Positions 47,322 to 60,399 of a stretch of DNA of 64,000 bases are shown here, piece by piece. Location of the stretch: NCBI GenBank assembly GCA_030386875.1, contig CM059563.1, positions 29,302,139 to 29,366,138 of the forward strand. The letters run 5' to 3'. Origin of the DNA: Morinoia aosen (lineage: Eukaryota; Arthropoda; Malacostraca; Amphipoda; Talitridae). Numbering within the stretch: position 1 is the stretch's first letter; each line of letters begins with the position of its first letter. A program made the position numbers and the translations under genes. Under the pieces are notes generated by a model. That model saw nothing but the letters and a program-made list of their open reading frames with translations. It was not told the DNA's origin and searched no databases.

Positions 47322-47326
47322 AGTCT
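47320..47326 (+). promoter_or_regulatory. Putative initiator (TCAGTCT)
   Basis: Matches the arthropod initiator TCAGTY with A+1 at 47322. It would give a 47-nt 5' leader before ATG 47369. No good downstream promoter element is evident at +28 to +32. The match is short, so it could be chance. Confidence 0.35.
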
Positions 47327-47368
47327 GGTAGTTGCTGCCAGAACGTAGAGAGTCACCAGTCTCCGGTC

Positions 47369-47531
47369 ATGGCTGAACCGCCGCCGCCTGAACCACCGCC
47401 ACCGCCCTCAGCAGCTGCTGCAAGGGGCGAAGGAGCGTTATCCCCTCTCTCAGGATGTTATCTCCTCATCGTGGTGTCTGATCCGCAGTCAAACCGCCAC
47501 AAGGACACCATCCTCAGTAAAATCACTAAAG
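47369..47531 (+). CDS. futsch: First coding exon of a MAP1-family protein (Futsch-like)
   Basis: MAP1-family proteins (Futsch in insects; MAP1A/1B/1S in vertebrates) bind microtubules in axons and synaptic terminals. The exon encodes 54 residues plus the first base of codon 55. A proline-rich start, MAEPPPPEPPPPP, is followed by an Ala/Gly spacer and then SPLSGCYLLIVVSDPQSNRH, KDTILSKITK. The GCYLLIVV..P.S..HKD.IL..I.KG pattern is the conserved N-terminal signature I recall for Futsch; MAP1B has a related FYLLVVVGE block. ATG 47369 has a good context (GTCATGG); the frame is open upstream to 47177, but that part is low-complexity and would precede the putative initiator. The exon ends G|GTAAGC at 47531/47532 (phase 1). 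No second exon is seen in the window. Confidence 0.8.
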
Positions 47532-50437
47532 GTAAGCAGAACGCGTATGCCACGCTGGTGTGTTAGTGAAAAAGCCCTTAGTTCTGATTTCAGTGGCAGT
47601 GGTGTAGTGATGTTCTTTTCATGTGTGGTGCTTAGCTTCATGAATGTAGCGACAGCTTTGTTTCACCATCAATTTAGTGTCATCATCTTCACAATCATCA
47701 TCATCATCGACTTCTACAAGTTTGCGTGCGGCATCCATCTGCTGGTGAGTTTTTATTACTTATGGTCTCTACTCACGTAATTCCGTGTCGTTCAACACAT
47801 AAATTCATGCAGTGTCACTCATCAATAGAACTTATTCCTGTATTTACTTAGTTTGTTCTAGTTTTGTTCATTTTGTTGCAGTAGACGGACATTCTTTGCC
47901 GGATAATGCTTTGCCAAATCTCGACTGTGGTTAACTTTAAATAATTATTTCACGTTATTTTCGTTAACCATTTTCCTGGGGTTGAGACTCTTTTTCATAT
48001 TTTTTAAAATTCGTAATAAAGTTTCAATTTGAATTCCTTAAATTCAAACTTAAAACTCGAAAACAAATTGGGGAATTGAAGAATTAGTTCTTTAATTTTA
48101 TTTATGTTTGCGACCACTCGCTACAATGTTTTTGATGATAAGAACCTACATTACAACTTAACTTTATCTAACATTAATTTGAGTTAGCTCATTGTGGTAT
48201 CTATTGCTAAGCTACCACAGCGTCATAGGTGTACAACACATATCTCCTGATGTAGTATATCCCCCTATCTAATTATCTTTTTGAATATTCAAGGTTTTCA
48301 ATTCACGCTTTCACAAAGGAAGAAATCCCTGTTTGTATTCCCTCTGCATTCCCTGTCCACATAAATGATTCTTAAAACGACTCTTAAAAATGGAAAATCT
48401 GTGGACCCACGATATTCTAGTCAGTAATTTAAAAACTCAAACTTACTCTTATTTACGTTTTCTTCTGGACAAACTCACCTCATTCTTTCCGAGGAAAAAT
48501 TTTACGATTAGTTCACTGCGACATATCAGCACGAGGTAGTAAGTAGTTTTTGTCGTGCACAGACTGCAATATGTCTAGTAAATAATATAGGCATTTAATA
48601 ATAATAATAACTTTCAATATATGTAGTTGCAATATGTGACGAAAGCCATTTCGTCAAAATAATTGAGTTAGTTCGTGCGATCGTACGATTCTAGACCTTA
48701 TTCATCATTTGGACACCACACATCTGCATGACTAGAATTCGGCATAAAATTTTCAAAACTGTCATTTTAAGTTTAAAACTAGGTACAATGACGAATTGGT
48801 GTTACTTAAAATGATAATTTCTCACGCGAGTCTCTGTTGTAATTCCACAAGAAATAATACATGTTTAATGGTTTTCTAAGCCCTCCACAATGATTGGAAT
48901 ACTTGGGTACATCACTCCTAGTTGGGTTTCAAAGTTCGTCATATTTGGGCGTGGACTGGGCGGTAGTGTTATTAAGGCCACTACAAATCATGTCACGTTG
49001 CTAATACAATAAAGTTTATGTAAGATAACATGACACGTACGAAATCCAAATGCTTTATGAAATACTAAGTACAATCCAATTCACATCAGAGACAGTCGCC
49101 TCACGCCACTGAAACATCGAAGGTGTCGCTTTTGGCTCTCATCAAGCCTCACGTCACGTGCTCGAAAACTAACGAGACGGCCGCATGTCTTCGTGCGTGC
49201 TAAAAAGTACTGATCTGCTTCATTTTTCTGGAGATTTTGTCGGATTTTCCCGAAATGAGAACGCTCAAGCTAGTGCTTGGCAGTCTCATTGAAGCAAAAA
49301 TTCCAACGGCAGTCAATTTTTAATCTAAAATCTTCCCATGTTCATCTCAACGTGTACATTCTGCCGCCGTTCTGGGCGGCACATTGATGGCAGTTATGAG
49401 CTAGGATTTCGAAGAGTAAATGAGCTCTATAAACCGTCCAGCGAGATTTCTCAACATTTTCAAAAAGGTCACTTTAAAAAATAACGTAAAAAAGGAAAGT
49501 TTCAATCGGTAAGACTTTCAAGTCGGTGCGAGAACTTTGTTGCCTAGCGCTATTGCCAAAATTAGGTGTGGCTTCACTCCGTAGGGTCTCAGGTGGTGCG
49601 GGTGACAGGCTGGGCGTCATTAAACAATAGCGGAGGCTACTATTGTTTCACTACATGGTATGAGCAATCATAGTACGATGCTTCCAAAATTTAAGCTTAG
49701 AATCGCTTAAATTTTCGATCGCTGCGGCAACCTCCGTTTTTATCAGCAGTAACAGGCCGCAGCGCTGCACAACACTGGTCCAGAGATTTTTTCGTTGTAC
49801 ATAATTTGTGGATTTGGTGTGTAGATTATGACCCTAAAGTTCATGCTAGTCGCTTGTGGCATGTCTTGACACTACGAGCTTAGCAGTTTTGGCCGCATTC
49901 GAGGCTGGCTTGTTTGTTTCGTAACTGACCTTGCTCGAGTAACAGAAGCAATGGCTTAGGGTTTCTTGCTCCCTGCTGCCACTTTTTTGGCGTCTTTTAG
50001 CAGCGGACGGTTTTCTGATAATTTTTTTCAGTATCTTGCAACTATTGCATGACAATCATAATGTCTGTTTTGAGATTCATTAGGTGGTTAATGAAAATTA
50101 TTGGAGGTTAATTTTCACTCGCTGACTCCCGGCACACAAAATCAGAGTGTCGACTGTTGAACCGTTCAAACACTGTTTAAATGCCACTATAAACAACTAA
50201 CTTCCTTCCGACCACAGTAGTTGTACTGCACGGTTCTATTATCAAAAACAGTAGTAGCAATTTTGTTCAATTTCATGTCTTTTAACACAATATTTATTAC
50301 ATTTTTCGGTAGGGATAGAGTCATCTTAACTTCATTTCTATGTATACGGCTATTTGGTCTCGCTCCTTCCGTCATCCAATCGCGACGTCTGCTGCGCCGC
50401 TGCGGCATTGCAACGATAGGTTTGCCGCGACGTCAAA

Positions 50438-50697
50438 ATTGCCGCGCCTTTGTGACACCGTGAAAAAAAACCGTGACGCTGAGCTTGCCGTGCCTTCGTG
50501 ACGCCGGGCTGCCGTGCCTTCGTGACGCCGGGCTGCCGTGCCTTCGTGACGCCGAGCTGCCATGACGCAGAGCTTGCCGTGCCCTCGTGACGCCGAGCTG
50601 CAATGACATCGAGCTTGCCGTGCCATCGTGACACCGAGCTTAACGTGACATCGAACTTGCCGTGCCTTCGTGACGCCGGGCTGCCGTGCCGCCTGCA
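50438..50697. repeat. GC-rich ~25-bp tandem repeat, ~10 units
   Basis: Variants of TTGCCGTGCCTTCGTGACGC followed by CGGGCTG or CGAGCT. It is unusually GC-rich for the window, and open frames on the minus strand (for example 50350-50733) are repeat artefacts. Confidence 0.9.
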
Positions 50698-50979
50698 GTG
50701 CGTGTGTGCGGTGCGGCGATCAATGCCCGCCACGTGAGAGAACGTCAGCTGACGGACGGTGCCGTCGGCCGCGCCCTAAACCGCCCGTCTGCTTTCCAAA
50801 AGACGCGTCAAAATCCAGCGCCGACTTTTATTCATGGTCTCCTGGGCAACAGAAGTTCCCTCAAATTTTCGAATGCTGAAGGTTGAGGTCCTTCAATAAA
50901 AACCCGTTGAATATTTGAGAGCCTGGCGGCATAGGCGCTGCCTGTGGGCGGAGGTTCGGCGCGGACTAGATGCCGACCA

Positions 50980-51220
50980 TGCACCAACTCGGCGGATCAA
51001 TAAAGACTCCTGCACCAAGAGACGCTGTCCCCTTCCCTGCCCCTCTTCCCTTCACCTTGCCGTCCCCTTCCCCTGTCTCGCGCTCTCCAGTTTCACCCAA
51101 CCCTCTCTTTACTACCCGTCTCTCTCCCCTCGTAGCCCCCCTCACTTTCATGCACGTATCCCCCTTTCTTTCATTCCTCCTCGAGCTACCTCCCTCCTCT
51201 AGGTGCCTTTTTTCCACTCA
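50980..51220. repeat. Polypyrimidine tract (C/T-rich)
   Basis: Long stretch dominated by C and T (CCCCTTCCCC, CTCTCTCCCCTC and similar) without strict periodicity. Several frames stay open because stop codons are rare in C/T sequence. Confidence 0.75.
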
Positions 51221-52845
51221 CTCTCAAATTCAATGTTTTCTTGTCACCCGTATTTACTAGGAGCTCCTTTGTGCCTTTTGCTGCTGTACGGTAATTTTTT
51301 TCTGGATTTAGTTTTTAGAATTCTCTCTTGGGCTTGGCCAGCTCGTCGTACCTCGAGTTGACCGAAATTACTTAAACGCTGATACTTAAATCCCACATCA
51401 AAGGCGATGTGATCCATGGCAGATCCAACCCGTTTGTTGGAGAATCAAAACTCAAAAAACAAGCCTTGAGTAGTGAATTTATCCTGCTAAACAAACTCAT
51501 GTTATTTCCGAAATACGCAAGTAGTGAGAAGATATCTTATATAGAAATTTATACGTTTTTCAATAATAACTTATCATTTTTGGGGAAGATATTGCCATAG
51601 TTGCAATTTCTGATTTCTAATGAGGTTATTTTTCTTTTACCTGATTTACCCTATCAGACTAAAACTTCTTACTTATTCATCTATAGTTACCGAGTATGGT
51701 TAGTAACCTGATGTTCCCACATCGGAGTTTTCATTTACCTCATCCGACTAAAAACTCTTACTTAATCTGATATTCGCCCAGCTTGCTCCAAAAATGTTTA
51801 GATTATTTTATTATATGATCAAATACTGGTTCAGTTACATAAACATTGCCAGTTCAACAATGAGCAGTCCAAACAGCTTGTAGATGATTGGCATTCAATA
51901 TAAAACGGCACGATAAAAACACGACAGCAAAAATGAAACAATATCGAAACTTAAACACTCGCGGAAAATTGAGTTGTTAAAACACACCCGATAGTGACAG
52001 AGAATTGAAGAATTTCTTGGCATGCATTTCCATAGCAAGAATTTCATGAATTTGGCACGCTTTATTGATGGCTTCTTAGGAAGTTACGTGAATTGTTGTT
52101 CCTAACTATTTTTACTATTTACTGTTTTACTATTTTTAGTTTTACTTCTTATCACACTGAAACGACACAGAAATAAAATTTGTTGAATTTTGATGTTTGA
52201 TTTTCTGTTTTTAGACACATTTGCTTGATACATTTTTGGCTGACAAGCGTGTTGTTCAAAATCGGTTAATAATAATTTATTATTCATTTTAATCTTTCTT
52301 CGATGCTAAATTATACTTTTTGAGAAGCTAAGTGCGTTTTTAATAACTTCTTCAGCGGTCATAGCCAGCCAACGGCGGCTAAAACCTCGTCAAAATTGAC
52401 CTAAAATGCGCTCTAAAAAGCTTTCATGGATGCGGAGAGGTCCTTGGCAGGAGCTTTACGACGTCGCTTATTCAGATGGCTCTAATAAAGGCTTCTGTGC
52501 ACCTGCATAGTCATGAGAGGCCGCTCTGCCATTTTAAAGTAAAACGTTTCTTTTTTCTAATTGCACAAGGACTTTTAGCTGAGTATTGGTATAAATTAAA
52601 CGAAAAACAGGAACTTGTCTCCAACATTTCCATGAAATGAAATTAGAAAATGAAATTTATTTCAATGAAATTAGAAATAAATATTAAGCGTTTCGGCCTG
52701 AATTGTGATGCATTTTAAATAAAATGCAAATATTAAGATGAAGTCTTGCTAAGTTCGTGTGTCAAGAGACGAAAGAAAGAATACACTGTACACCAAACAG
52801 CTGAATGAGCCCAAATTTTTGGTGTTTCTTGAGTTATTTACCCAC

Positions 52846-53010
52846 TGAATTAAGACTTCTGAACTCGATTTTTTAGTTAATCAACGCATTAAATCAAGAC
52901 TTTTGGGGTTTAATTTTGTAGTTAAGCTGCGCATTAAATCAAGACTTCTGTGGCTCAAGTTTTTCAACTAATCTGCGCATTAAATCAAGACTACTGTGCT
53001 TGAATTCAAA
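52846..53010. repeat. ~50-bp tandem repeat, ~4 units
   Basis: GCATTAAATCAAGACTTCTG recurs with cores near 52849, 52887, 52933 and 52984, separated by TTTTT.AGTTAATCTGC variants. Confidence 0.88.
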
Positions 53011-53934
53011 GAAAAAAATGGCCTGCGAGTTTTTTCCTCGTAATTTAAGCGAGACGAGAGATATGGCGCAGCTGTCTCGTAACTTTAATCCGGCGCTCCA
53101 TCAAACATTCATTAGTCTCGAAAGTTTTAATAAATTGACCAAATATTTTGCATTTTTATGTCTTTCGTCATCAGGTGCTCTGACGAAATTTGAAACAGAG
53201 CTTTAGCTGCTCGAATCCTGTTGCATTTTGTGTGTTCATCTTTTTTAAAGCTGTGCAATAGCACAATTTAACTCAGTATTTCAGTTAAATAAATCAATGC
53301 CTACGTAGTTTCAGCAGTAATCCAGGGAAGTTGAGGTGCATTTTTCTGAAGAAGTAATTGTTACAGCAAATTCCAACTTCTTTCCCACAGGTTCCGCAAT
53401 TTTTTAGTTATATTTTAGCGTGATCATATGTGTGTGATTAATGTGTGCTAAAACATTTTGTGAGTCTCAAGCGTAAAGTATCAGATTCGTAAATTAGACT
53501 CTGGACCATGACTTAAGTATCGTGTCTAAAGTGGATTTTATCTGAATATTGTTAGGAAATATTTTGCTAAATGAAAATAAACCTTTGTAACATTTTAACG
53601 TTTTATAGTTGAGTAAGTTCTCAACTTATTCTCCAAAAATATAACTTAATGACCTAATATGAATATAACTTACTACCCTCCTGGTTTGAAGAGGAACATG
53701 ACTCCTATGAGAGCGAAAGTAACGAGAAATTCGGCCATGTCATTACCTGAGTTTTACTTTCAGGAGCTCGCGCACGGTGCCCATAAAGGGCTTTTCATCC
53801 TTAATAAGGAGGTCCAGACGCTTTTATGGGTCTGGCGATAGCTAAGGCGTTCGTATGACTACCTCCGAGACCTGTACGTTCGTGGCATAGGCTCATTACG
53901 ATCATTTTCCATCTTCAAACGCACCCTACGATGT

Positions 53935-54285
53935 TTTAAGCGTAAAGGCCGTACCAGTTCCTGATAAATTTCAGTTTCTTCAATTACTGAATGATGGTCT
54001 CATTGTATATGATTTCGCTGCTTGAATGTAGCCAAACAAAACCTCAAAAGTCTTAAGCTTTAAGGTGGTACCAGTTCCTGATAGATTTCAGTTTCTTTGG
54101 CTGCTGAATGATGGTCTCATAGCCAATGATTTCGCTGTTTGAATTTACTCCAACACAACACAAGAGGTCTTGATCGTTAAAGTGGTACCAGTTCCTGATT
54201 GATTTCAGTCTCTCCAGCAACCGCATGACGATCTCATAATTTATTATTGTTCTATTTAAACTAGGGCTCTCCATTGCCTTACGTT
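53935..54285. repeat. ~117-bp tandem repeat, 3 units
   Basis: GGTACCAGTTCCTGATAGAT then TTCAGTTTCT starts at about 53951, 54067 and 54184 (116-117-bp spacing). Each is followed by GAATGATGGTCTCATA and a GATTTCGCTGYTTGAAT block that is lost in the third copy. Confidence 0.9.
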
Positions 54286-55342
54286 CAAGAAACCTGAGGA
54301 ACATCGCAATGCCTCATTGCACGAATTCAATTCAACTTCGGTCATTTATGCGTTTCCTAGAGCTTTGAAGATTAAGACACTGTATAAGCTCGTATCTTGT
54401 ATTTCTTTTCTTATGTTGCGTAATCGGATTTTATGTGTAAAAGAAATTCGGGGACCAAATTTTCATGCAATTAACTTCGACTAAGGTAAACGACTTAACA
54501 TATATTTTACTTTCCATTTCTGAAAATTTTGTTTGTAAAAGTACAGCCGTATTTGGCTGCTGGTATCCGCACTTACTAGATTTAAGTAAAAAATAAATGT
54601 ACACTTTAAAAATTTTGCACTAAATCTCAGCTTCTTACAAACACTTTTGCAAGAACTGAAAGATCAGTTCGTGCCTCAATCTTAACAGCATTTTTTCGGA
54701 AAAAAAATTTCGTTTTTTTACTTGCGTGCGGCCATTTTGGGTTTTTGACCACAGGCGAAAATTGCGCTAGCGATCTTCTACATGCCGTAACGGCCAGCCT
54801 TCCGAGCATAATATTTAATTGCTTTGCTGAGCTCGTTCGCTGGAAGGTAGAGCTTTTTTGGGTCATTCCTGACGCAGTAAACTCGAAGTGTGCTCTCATG
54901 GGGGCAGAAAAATAATATGTAGGGAAAAATTAGTGAGCTGGGTATAGCGTCTTGAAGCTCACATCGTTCAAGACATGCAGGGGAATACCATGGCTTAGAA
55001 TCTTGAAATTCTGGTTCACCTCAAAGCGTGCTCCGAAGGAATGTAAAATGTGTTATATTTATATTCAATTTAAAATCATGTGATGATTTGCGTCTATCAA
55101 AGTAAGTTATTTAGGGAATGTAGGCTGATTTCCTTCATTATTTATTATTTAGCGTGGCCAAGGCTTCAATTGATGCTATATTTTGAGCATCAAACCTCTG
55201 CATTTCCATGATTACGGCGAAAAATTCGGAAACGTCCTAATTTATACCGCAATACGGCTTTCAAGTTCTTATGTATTTACCTGGAATGTAAAAAGCAAAA
55301 TTAATCTACGTGACTAAAAGGAATATTGCGTCTATTTAATCC

Positions 55343-55540
55343 GGCAAGCATATTATTATTCATTACCTTCGCTGCAATCCGGCTTTTGCCAAGAGAAGCA
55401 TGTTATGATTTCATTATCTTCAGAGGAATGATGCACCGAGTATGGAGGCAAATAATGTTATGGTTTCATTAACTGCCCTGGAAAACAGCACTCAGATAAG
55501 AGGGAAAGCATGTTATGTTATGCTTCATTAAATCTAATGA
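55343..55540. repeat. ~60-bp degenerate tandem repeat, 4 units
   Basis: The recurring elements are AAGCATGTTATGATTTCATTA followed by a GCAATCCGG/GGAATGATGC-type segment. Copies are diverged. Confidence 0.75.
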
Positions 55541-56107
55541 AATAAACAAGCATGAAAATGCCACGAATTGCACTGCAGGAAATACCGCCTCGCCCGAAAA
55601 CAGCCTTGTTATGAGAAAACCGAGCCTTAATCACCAGGCGGTTGCGAGCGGATCTCAATGCCTAAAAAGTGCGACATAATCTTTAATGTCTTTAGCAGGC
55701 ACCCTAGAGAAGAAAATAACTTGCTCCTTTGCGCACTTGAAGATATTGTTGGGGCTTCCGATCGTTAGGGAGATTTTTGCGTTTGGGAGCGACGGACATC
55801 AGACGAACGGAGAAAGTATTCCACGTGCGGGATTTTACTAGCGGCATTTTAGGCGTCTTTATTAAAGTGTTTCTGAACATTTCAACGTGTTTTTGCTTAA
55901 TTTGAAAAAACTTTCACTATCAGTAGAACATACCTTTTCATGATTGAATCTTACATATAAAAATCAAGCCGCTTCAAACTTCACTGCCATGTTTTGAAAA
56001 AACATAACCATTTTAAGTTTTCATAAATTGTGCTCTTGAAAGATGCCACAGAACGTGTTGTTCTTGTTTTGGTGGAAAAAAAGTCGGTGATAGTTCTAAA
56101 ACTTCGG

Positions 56108-56108
56108 G

Positions 56109-56160
<52 letters not shown>
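56108..56160. repeat. (ATA)n microsatellite, ~17 units
   Basis: Uninterrupted ATA/AAT trinucleotide run. Confidence 0.98.
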
Positions 56161-56662
56161 GAAAAAAAGCTCATCACTTGCTTTACTTCCTGAGAAAGAA
56201 TATTTTTTTTAATTAAGCTTTGCAAGTCTGTTCAGTTTTTCAGGCTTTTACTACGGTTTGTTCCCAGTTTTTAGTCATGATTATTTTTTTGTCAGCGCTC
56301 AATAACAGTTTTTTTTTATTTTTACTATGAAAGGAGATATCGACGTAACTTAGCGACAGATATTCTCACTCTCAATTAAAGAACGTTATTTTCATTGTTA
56401 CAGGAACTAATACGAACGACTAAAAGAGCGGAGTTTCCTACTCCTTGATGACTTCGAACCGGTCTCAGTTATTCGAGAAAAAAAAACACTTCAAGAAGCA
56501 TTTGCTGCAGGATATGAAGCGGCTCTTCTCATACCTGTTCGGAGGAATTTCACACAGTGCACCAGTCTAGCATTAACTTTAGAATAGTAATCCTCGTGGG
56601 TGAATTTCAACATCCCCAAATTCACTAGGGAGAAAATCCCCAAATTTAACGTTTTAGGGTTA

Positions 56663-56792
56663 ATGAGCTACTGCCCAGTCAATTGTTTTTCGCCGGAGCA
56701 TGCATGTTTTTCGCCGCCTAAGAGATTTAATTACTTGGGCGGCGAAATACATGCATGCAGGCGGCGAAAAAGTTGACTGGGTGTTTGCTCAT
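56663..56792. mobile_element. 130-bp fold-back, GC-containing arms with TTTCGCCG motifs
   Basis: The outer ends are ATGAGC and GCTCAT. Inside, CCCAGTCAATTG / AGTTGACTGGG pair, then TTTTTCGCCG.. with GCATGCATGT and TTTCGCCGCC, against the complementary right arm. The loop is AGATTTAATTA. The arms are ~58 bp with a 2-nt indel and scattered mismatches. The octamer TTCGCCGC or its complement appears repeatedly in both arms. It is probably a small MITE or fold-back. No target duplication is evident. Confidence 0.85.
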
Positions 56793-58981
56793 ATGGGTTG
56801 TTCTATCTCCGGCATGGACCAGATTTCCGACACTAAACTAGCACACCTAGATTTTCTAAGGTCATGAATTTTCGCCTAAAACTAATTCTTGAGATGAGGA
56901 AGATTCCAGATTTTTTAAAGAGCGAGATTGCAAAAAATTACTCGCTAATACTTGAATCCTAGTTTACCAAGCTGATTAGTGAAAATAATAATTATTTATT
57001 CTTTAATATGCATTGAATCTCGGTGAAATTCATGGTACATTTATAACGAGTTTGCTCCGTGGAAAATTAAAACTCAACTTAACCTGTCATCTCTGGACCA
57101 TAAAATGTTATACAAAGTTCTCCGATATCTTTGACTTTTGCAACCCGCTTCAAATTCCGTCGACTTTCTCCGCATTTTCGAAGCAATATCAGTTACTTTT
57201 GCGACCGGAATAAATTTTTCGAATTGGAGCCGAAAGTATCGCTGAATTCGCTCGCCGGAAACCAGAATGCTGATGCGGCAGCCGAAGGAGATTTTCGACT
57301 ACATTTGTAAAGAGGCCTCGGCGAAGGTACGAAGCTGAAAGGGTGCAGCTTCCCTCATTGAAAACTTCAAGTTATAATATTTTCAAAAAGAATCATAGCG
57401 CTTGTATTTTGGAGGAAAGGAATCGCTTCTTTTGAAATACGAATGGAAACAGCATTGACGTGGTTGCTGGTCTCCTCAATAGAATTTTTTCTCCGAGATT
57501 CCGAGTTTTGTCAAACGTGAAACTTTGACAGTTATTCGATCGTCTTTCAACGATGAATGAAAGGGAAAACAATATGCGCATGCAAAAGTAGTTAAAAAAA
57601 TGATCGCATCAGTCGTTGTGAGATACAGTTATCACAATTATCTAGTCATACTCACAATGAAACTCGTGTAGCAAGATCTACTTCAAATGAATTCAGCATC
57701 ATTGAGTGAGATCGGGATCAATTTAAGAAAAGGAGAAGTGATCACTCGATATATTCTTAAAGTTTAGACTCTTGCTTTTACGTTGATGGATCCCGTGCTC
57801 GAGCAGCTCGCAACAGTTTTTAATTCTGCTCTATGATTACTAACACTTTGATTACTAATAGCGTCCAATAAAATAAATCGTATTCAAAAAATTGTCAATT
57901 GCACAAACATTTGCATCTAGGTTAATTTAGCGTATTTCTTCCAAGAATTTAAAACTGCATTCAAAATAGCGTGAAATAGCTCAAAATTTCACAATACGTT
58001 AATTTGGCATATTTATTGTGAGAATATATTAGAGCTTTCAGTCCTCTCACGTTTGAATGGTCCGTTTTAATGCTTTTCCTGGTTCAAGTACCACTTCATT
58101 TATGCCGAGTGGGCGCGAGTATAATTTTCTTGGAGCTGTACAGATACTTCCTAATATTATCTTACGAGTTTTTAGCCATTCGTGAATTCTAGTCGGTAGT
58201 TTTCGAAAGTGTTAGAAATTTTATACTTTAAAAAACTGTCGTAGGAGTAGTTTTCAATGTTCTAGAGCGCGCACAATGCATCCAGCAATCCCGCACGATG
58301 TCAATTCGTGAGACAAATTGCTCGGAAAAGTTAAATTGAACCGAGGAAGAATTCGAAAGAGTCGTTTTGTTACCGTCAGGGTGTCTAAAGAACTAAATTC
58401 TTTGTTTTTTATTCAGGATGTATTTCGCTCTAACATTAACAAAAAAATGAATTCTCAGCCCATAAATCTTGATAAACTTTTCCTTTAACTTTTACCATCG
58501 CTGACTTGGACGCGAATTTAGGGAAAAACATTGAAATGAAACTCCGTAGTGGCAGAGGACGGTTTTGCGGCCCGTACATGTGATGTTCCTACACACATAT
58601 GCACGTTAGCTAAGTTTAATTAAGCTCAATGTTATTATCATGAACGGCAGAAAGTTGTGCCAAAACAGAACTAGGGAAAGGAGGAGTCCAGTAAGCACTT
58701 ACCGTATTGTGAAGAGAGGTTAAATGTGGTTAAAATAAATATAAAATAAAGAACAGAAGTTCGTTTTCTTCCGACATTTGCTCGCCCCGGCTACAGATTC
58801 AATTTAAAATCGAATTGCATGACTTCATGTTTCACAACAACCTGTTTTTGAAAAGGCTAATTTTGAATTCGCTAGCGGAAATCAATTCAACTTTAAAACA
58901 GATTGAAAACATTCTGTATCTTGATTCCAAAACAGCGCAAACAATAACTAAAGATTTATGCTACTGTCTGTTCGGAGTGTT

Positions 58982-59209
58982 TTAACACTTCGACAGTAAT
59001 TGGTTAAACTGAAATTCAATATTCAATTCAAATTTAAATTCAATTGCAGTAAGCAAATTTGAAAATAGCAACCATGAACTGAATCGTGCCTTAGTTTAGC
59101 TTTCATTAATTATTTATGAAAATTGAGCTTGCAATTACTGGTCGGTCAGCAGTATTGTTAAAATCCCTTCCGTGGCCACCGGTGATGCACGTTGCGGTCA
59201 AAGTTTTAA
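58982..59209. mobile_element. TTAA-flanked MITE, copy 2 (220 bp body)
   Basis: TTAA at 58982-58985 and 59206-59209, body 220 bp, same orientation and same length as copy 1 at 4383-4610. The ends have decayed: TTAACACTTCGACAG at the left, and GCGGTCAAAGTTTTAA at the right. Internal blocks are shared with copy 1, including TATTCAA.TCAAATTTAAA, TCAATTGCAGTAAGC and ACTGGTCGGTCAG. The two copies are clearly homologous but not recent duplicates. Confidence 0.85.
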
Positions 59210-60399
59210 ATCCGAAACATAAAAGCATTCAGATCTTTCATGTATAGAGAGTCACCCTTTGCCATAGTCTGGAATTCCTTTTCATTTCCTGCGCTCCGGG
59301 TACTGATAGAAATATGTTCAGATGGCGGTGTCATTGCCTCGTGGCAGAAAACCCAAAGCTTCCCACTCTTATGTGAGACCAAAAAATAGTGTATTTTTCT
59401 TACTTGAATCTGTAGCTTTTGCTTGAGTTAAAGTCTTTGACCATGTCTTTCCGTTTGCAGCAAGAAGAATAGAGAGATTAAGCTTTTACAGATTTTTTCT
59501 AAATTGATATCACTCACTCTTCTTCGGTATTATTTGTCCTGATACGGAGCTCAAATTTATACTTGTGATCGTAACTTGAAGTATTCGAAATATTGAAACT
59601 CAGACGCAATTAATTTTCTATTTAAAAACAATTATAACTTCTGTGACGGCGTAGACAATGTTAATGGGAGTAATTGGACTTAATCTACACTGTCCGTTGA
59701 CGGTACCAAAACCCATAGATTCAGATATTCTAATACCGCGAGTGACAAGAAACTTTGATGGCTTCTTTTATTGAAAAGTCTAGTAAAAATTACCTATGTA
59801 ACGCAGAGCCTAGTATTTCAGCGTATACTTTTCAAATTTTATCCCTAGATTTCTCTAGTTTCAACATGTTTCAAAACTTTTAGATCAGCAAAAAAATATT
59901 CAATTTTATTTTTAGATTTCTCTCGCTCAAACAAGCTGTGAAACTTTTAGTTTATCAAAATCCACACACCGTCGAGAATAAATTTACTTCATGATATCAG
60001 AAAAATGTTAAAACTTTGCTGTTGAGTAGACGTGAACATTCAAAGAATATTGAATGTCCTCGTTAAGATCTCCTCACGCTACAATCCTAGCGTATTATTT
60101 TTCAACTTTCAAGCTATAAAAAATGCATTTAGGAATTATTCGTTTCTCTGACTGTTATTTGATCTGAACTTAAAATTTTGATTTCACGAGTTAGAGAATT
60201 ATTAAGGAAAGATGTGAGAAAAGTTCTTAGCATGAATGTGCACTTTCAGAGGATTAAAGTATTGGTCATTCCATGCTTTTTGCATATTATAATAAGAAAT
60301 TTCAAATTGAAGTACAAGTTTTGAGATCTCACTTCCGCAAATGCATAGGCAACAAAATATACCAATTACTTCACACTTTAAAATTAGGGAAATAAATTC

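Noticed and set aside
50350-50733. 127-codon minus-strand frame with RHEGTA-type repeats
   Set aside because: Translation of the GC-rich 25-bp tandem repeat.
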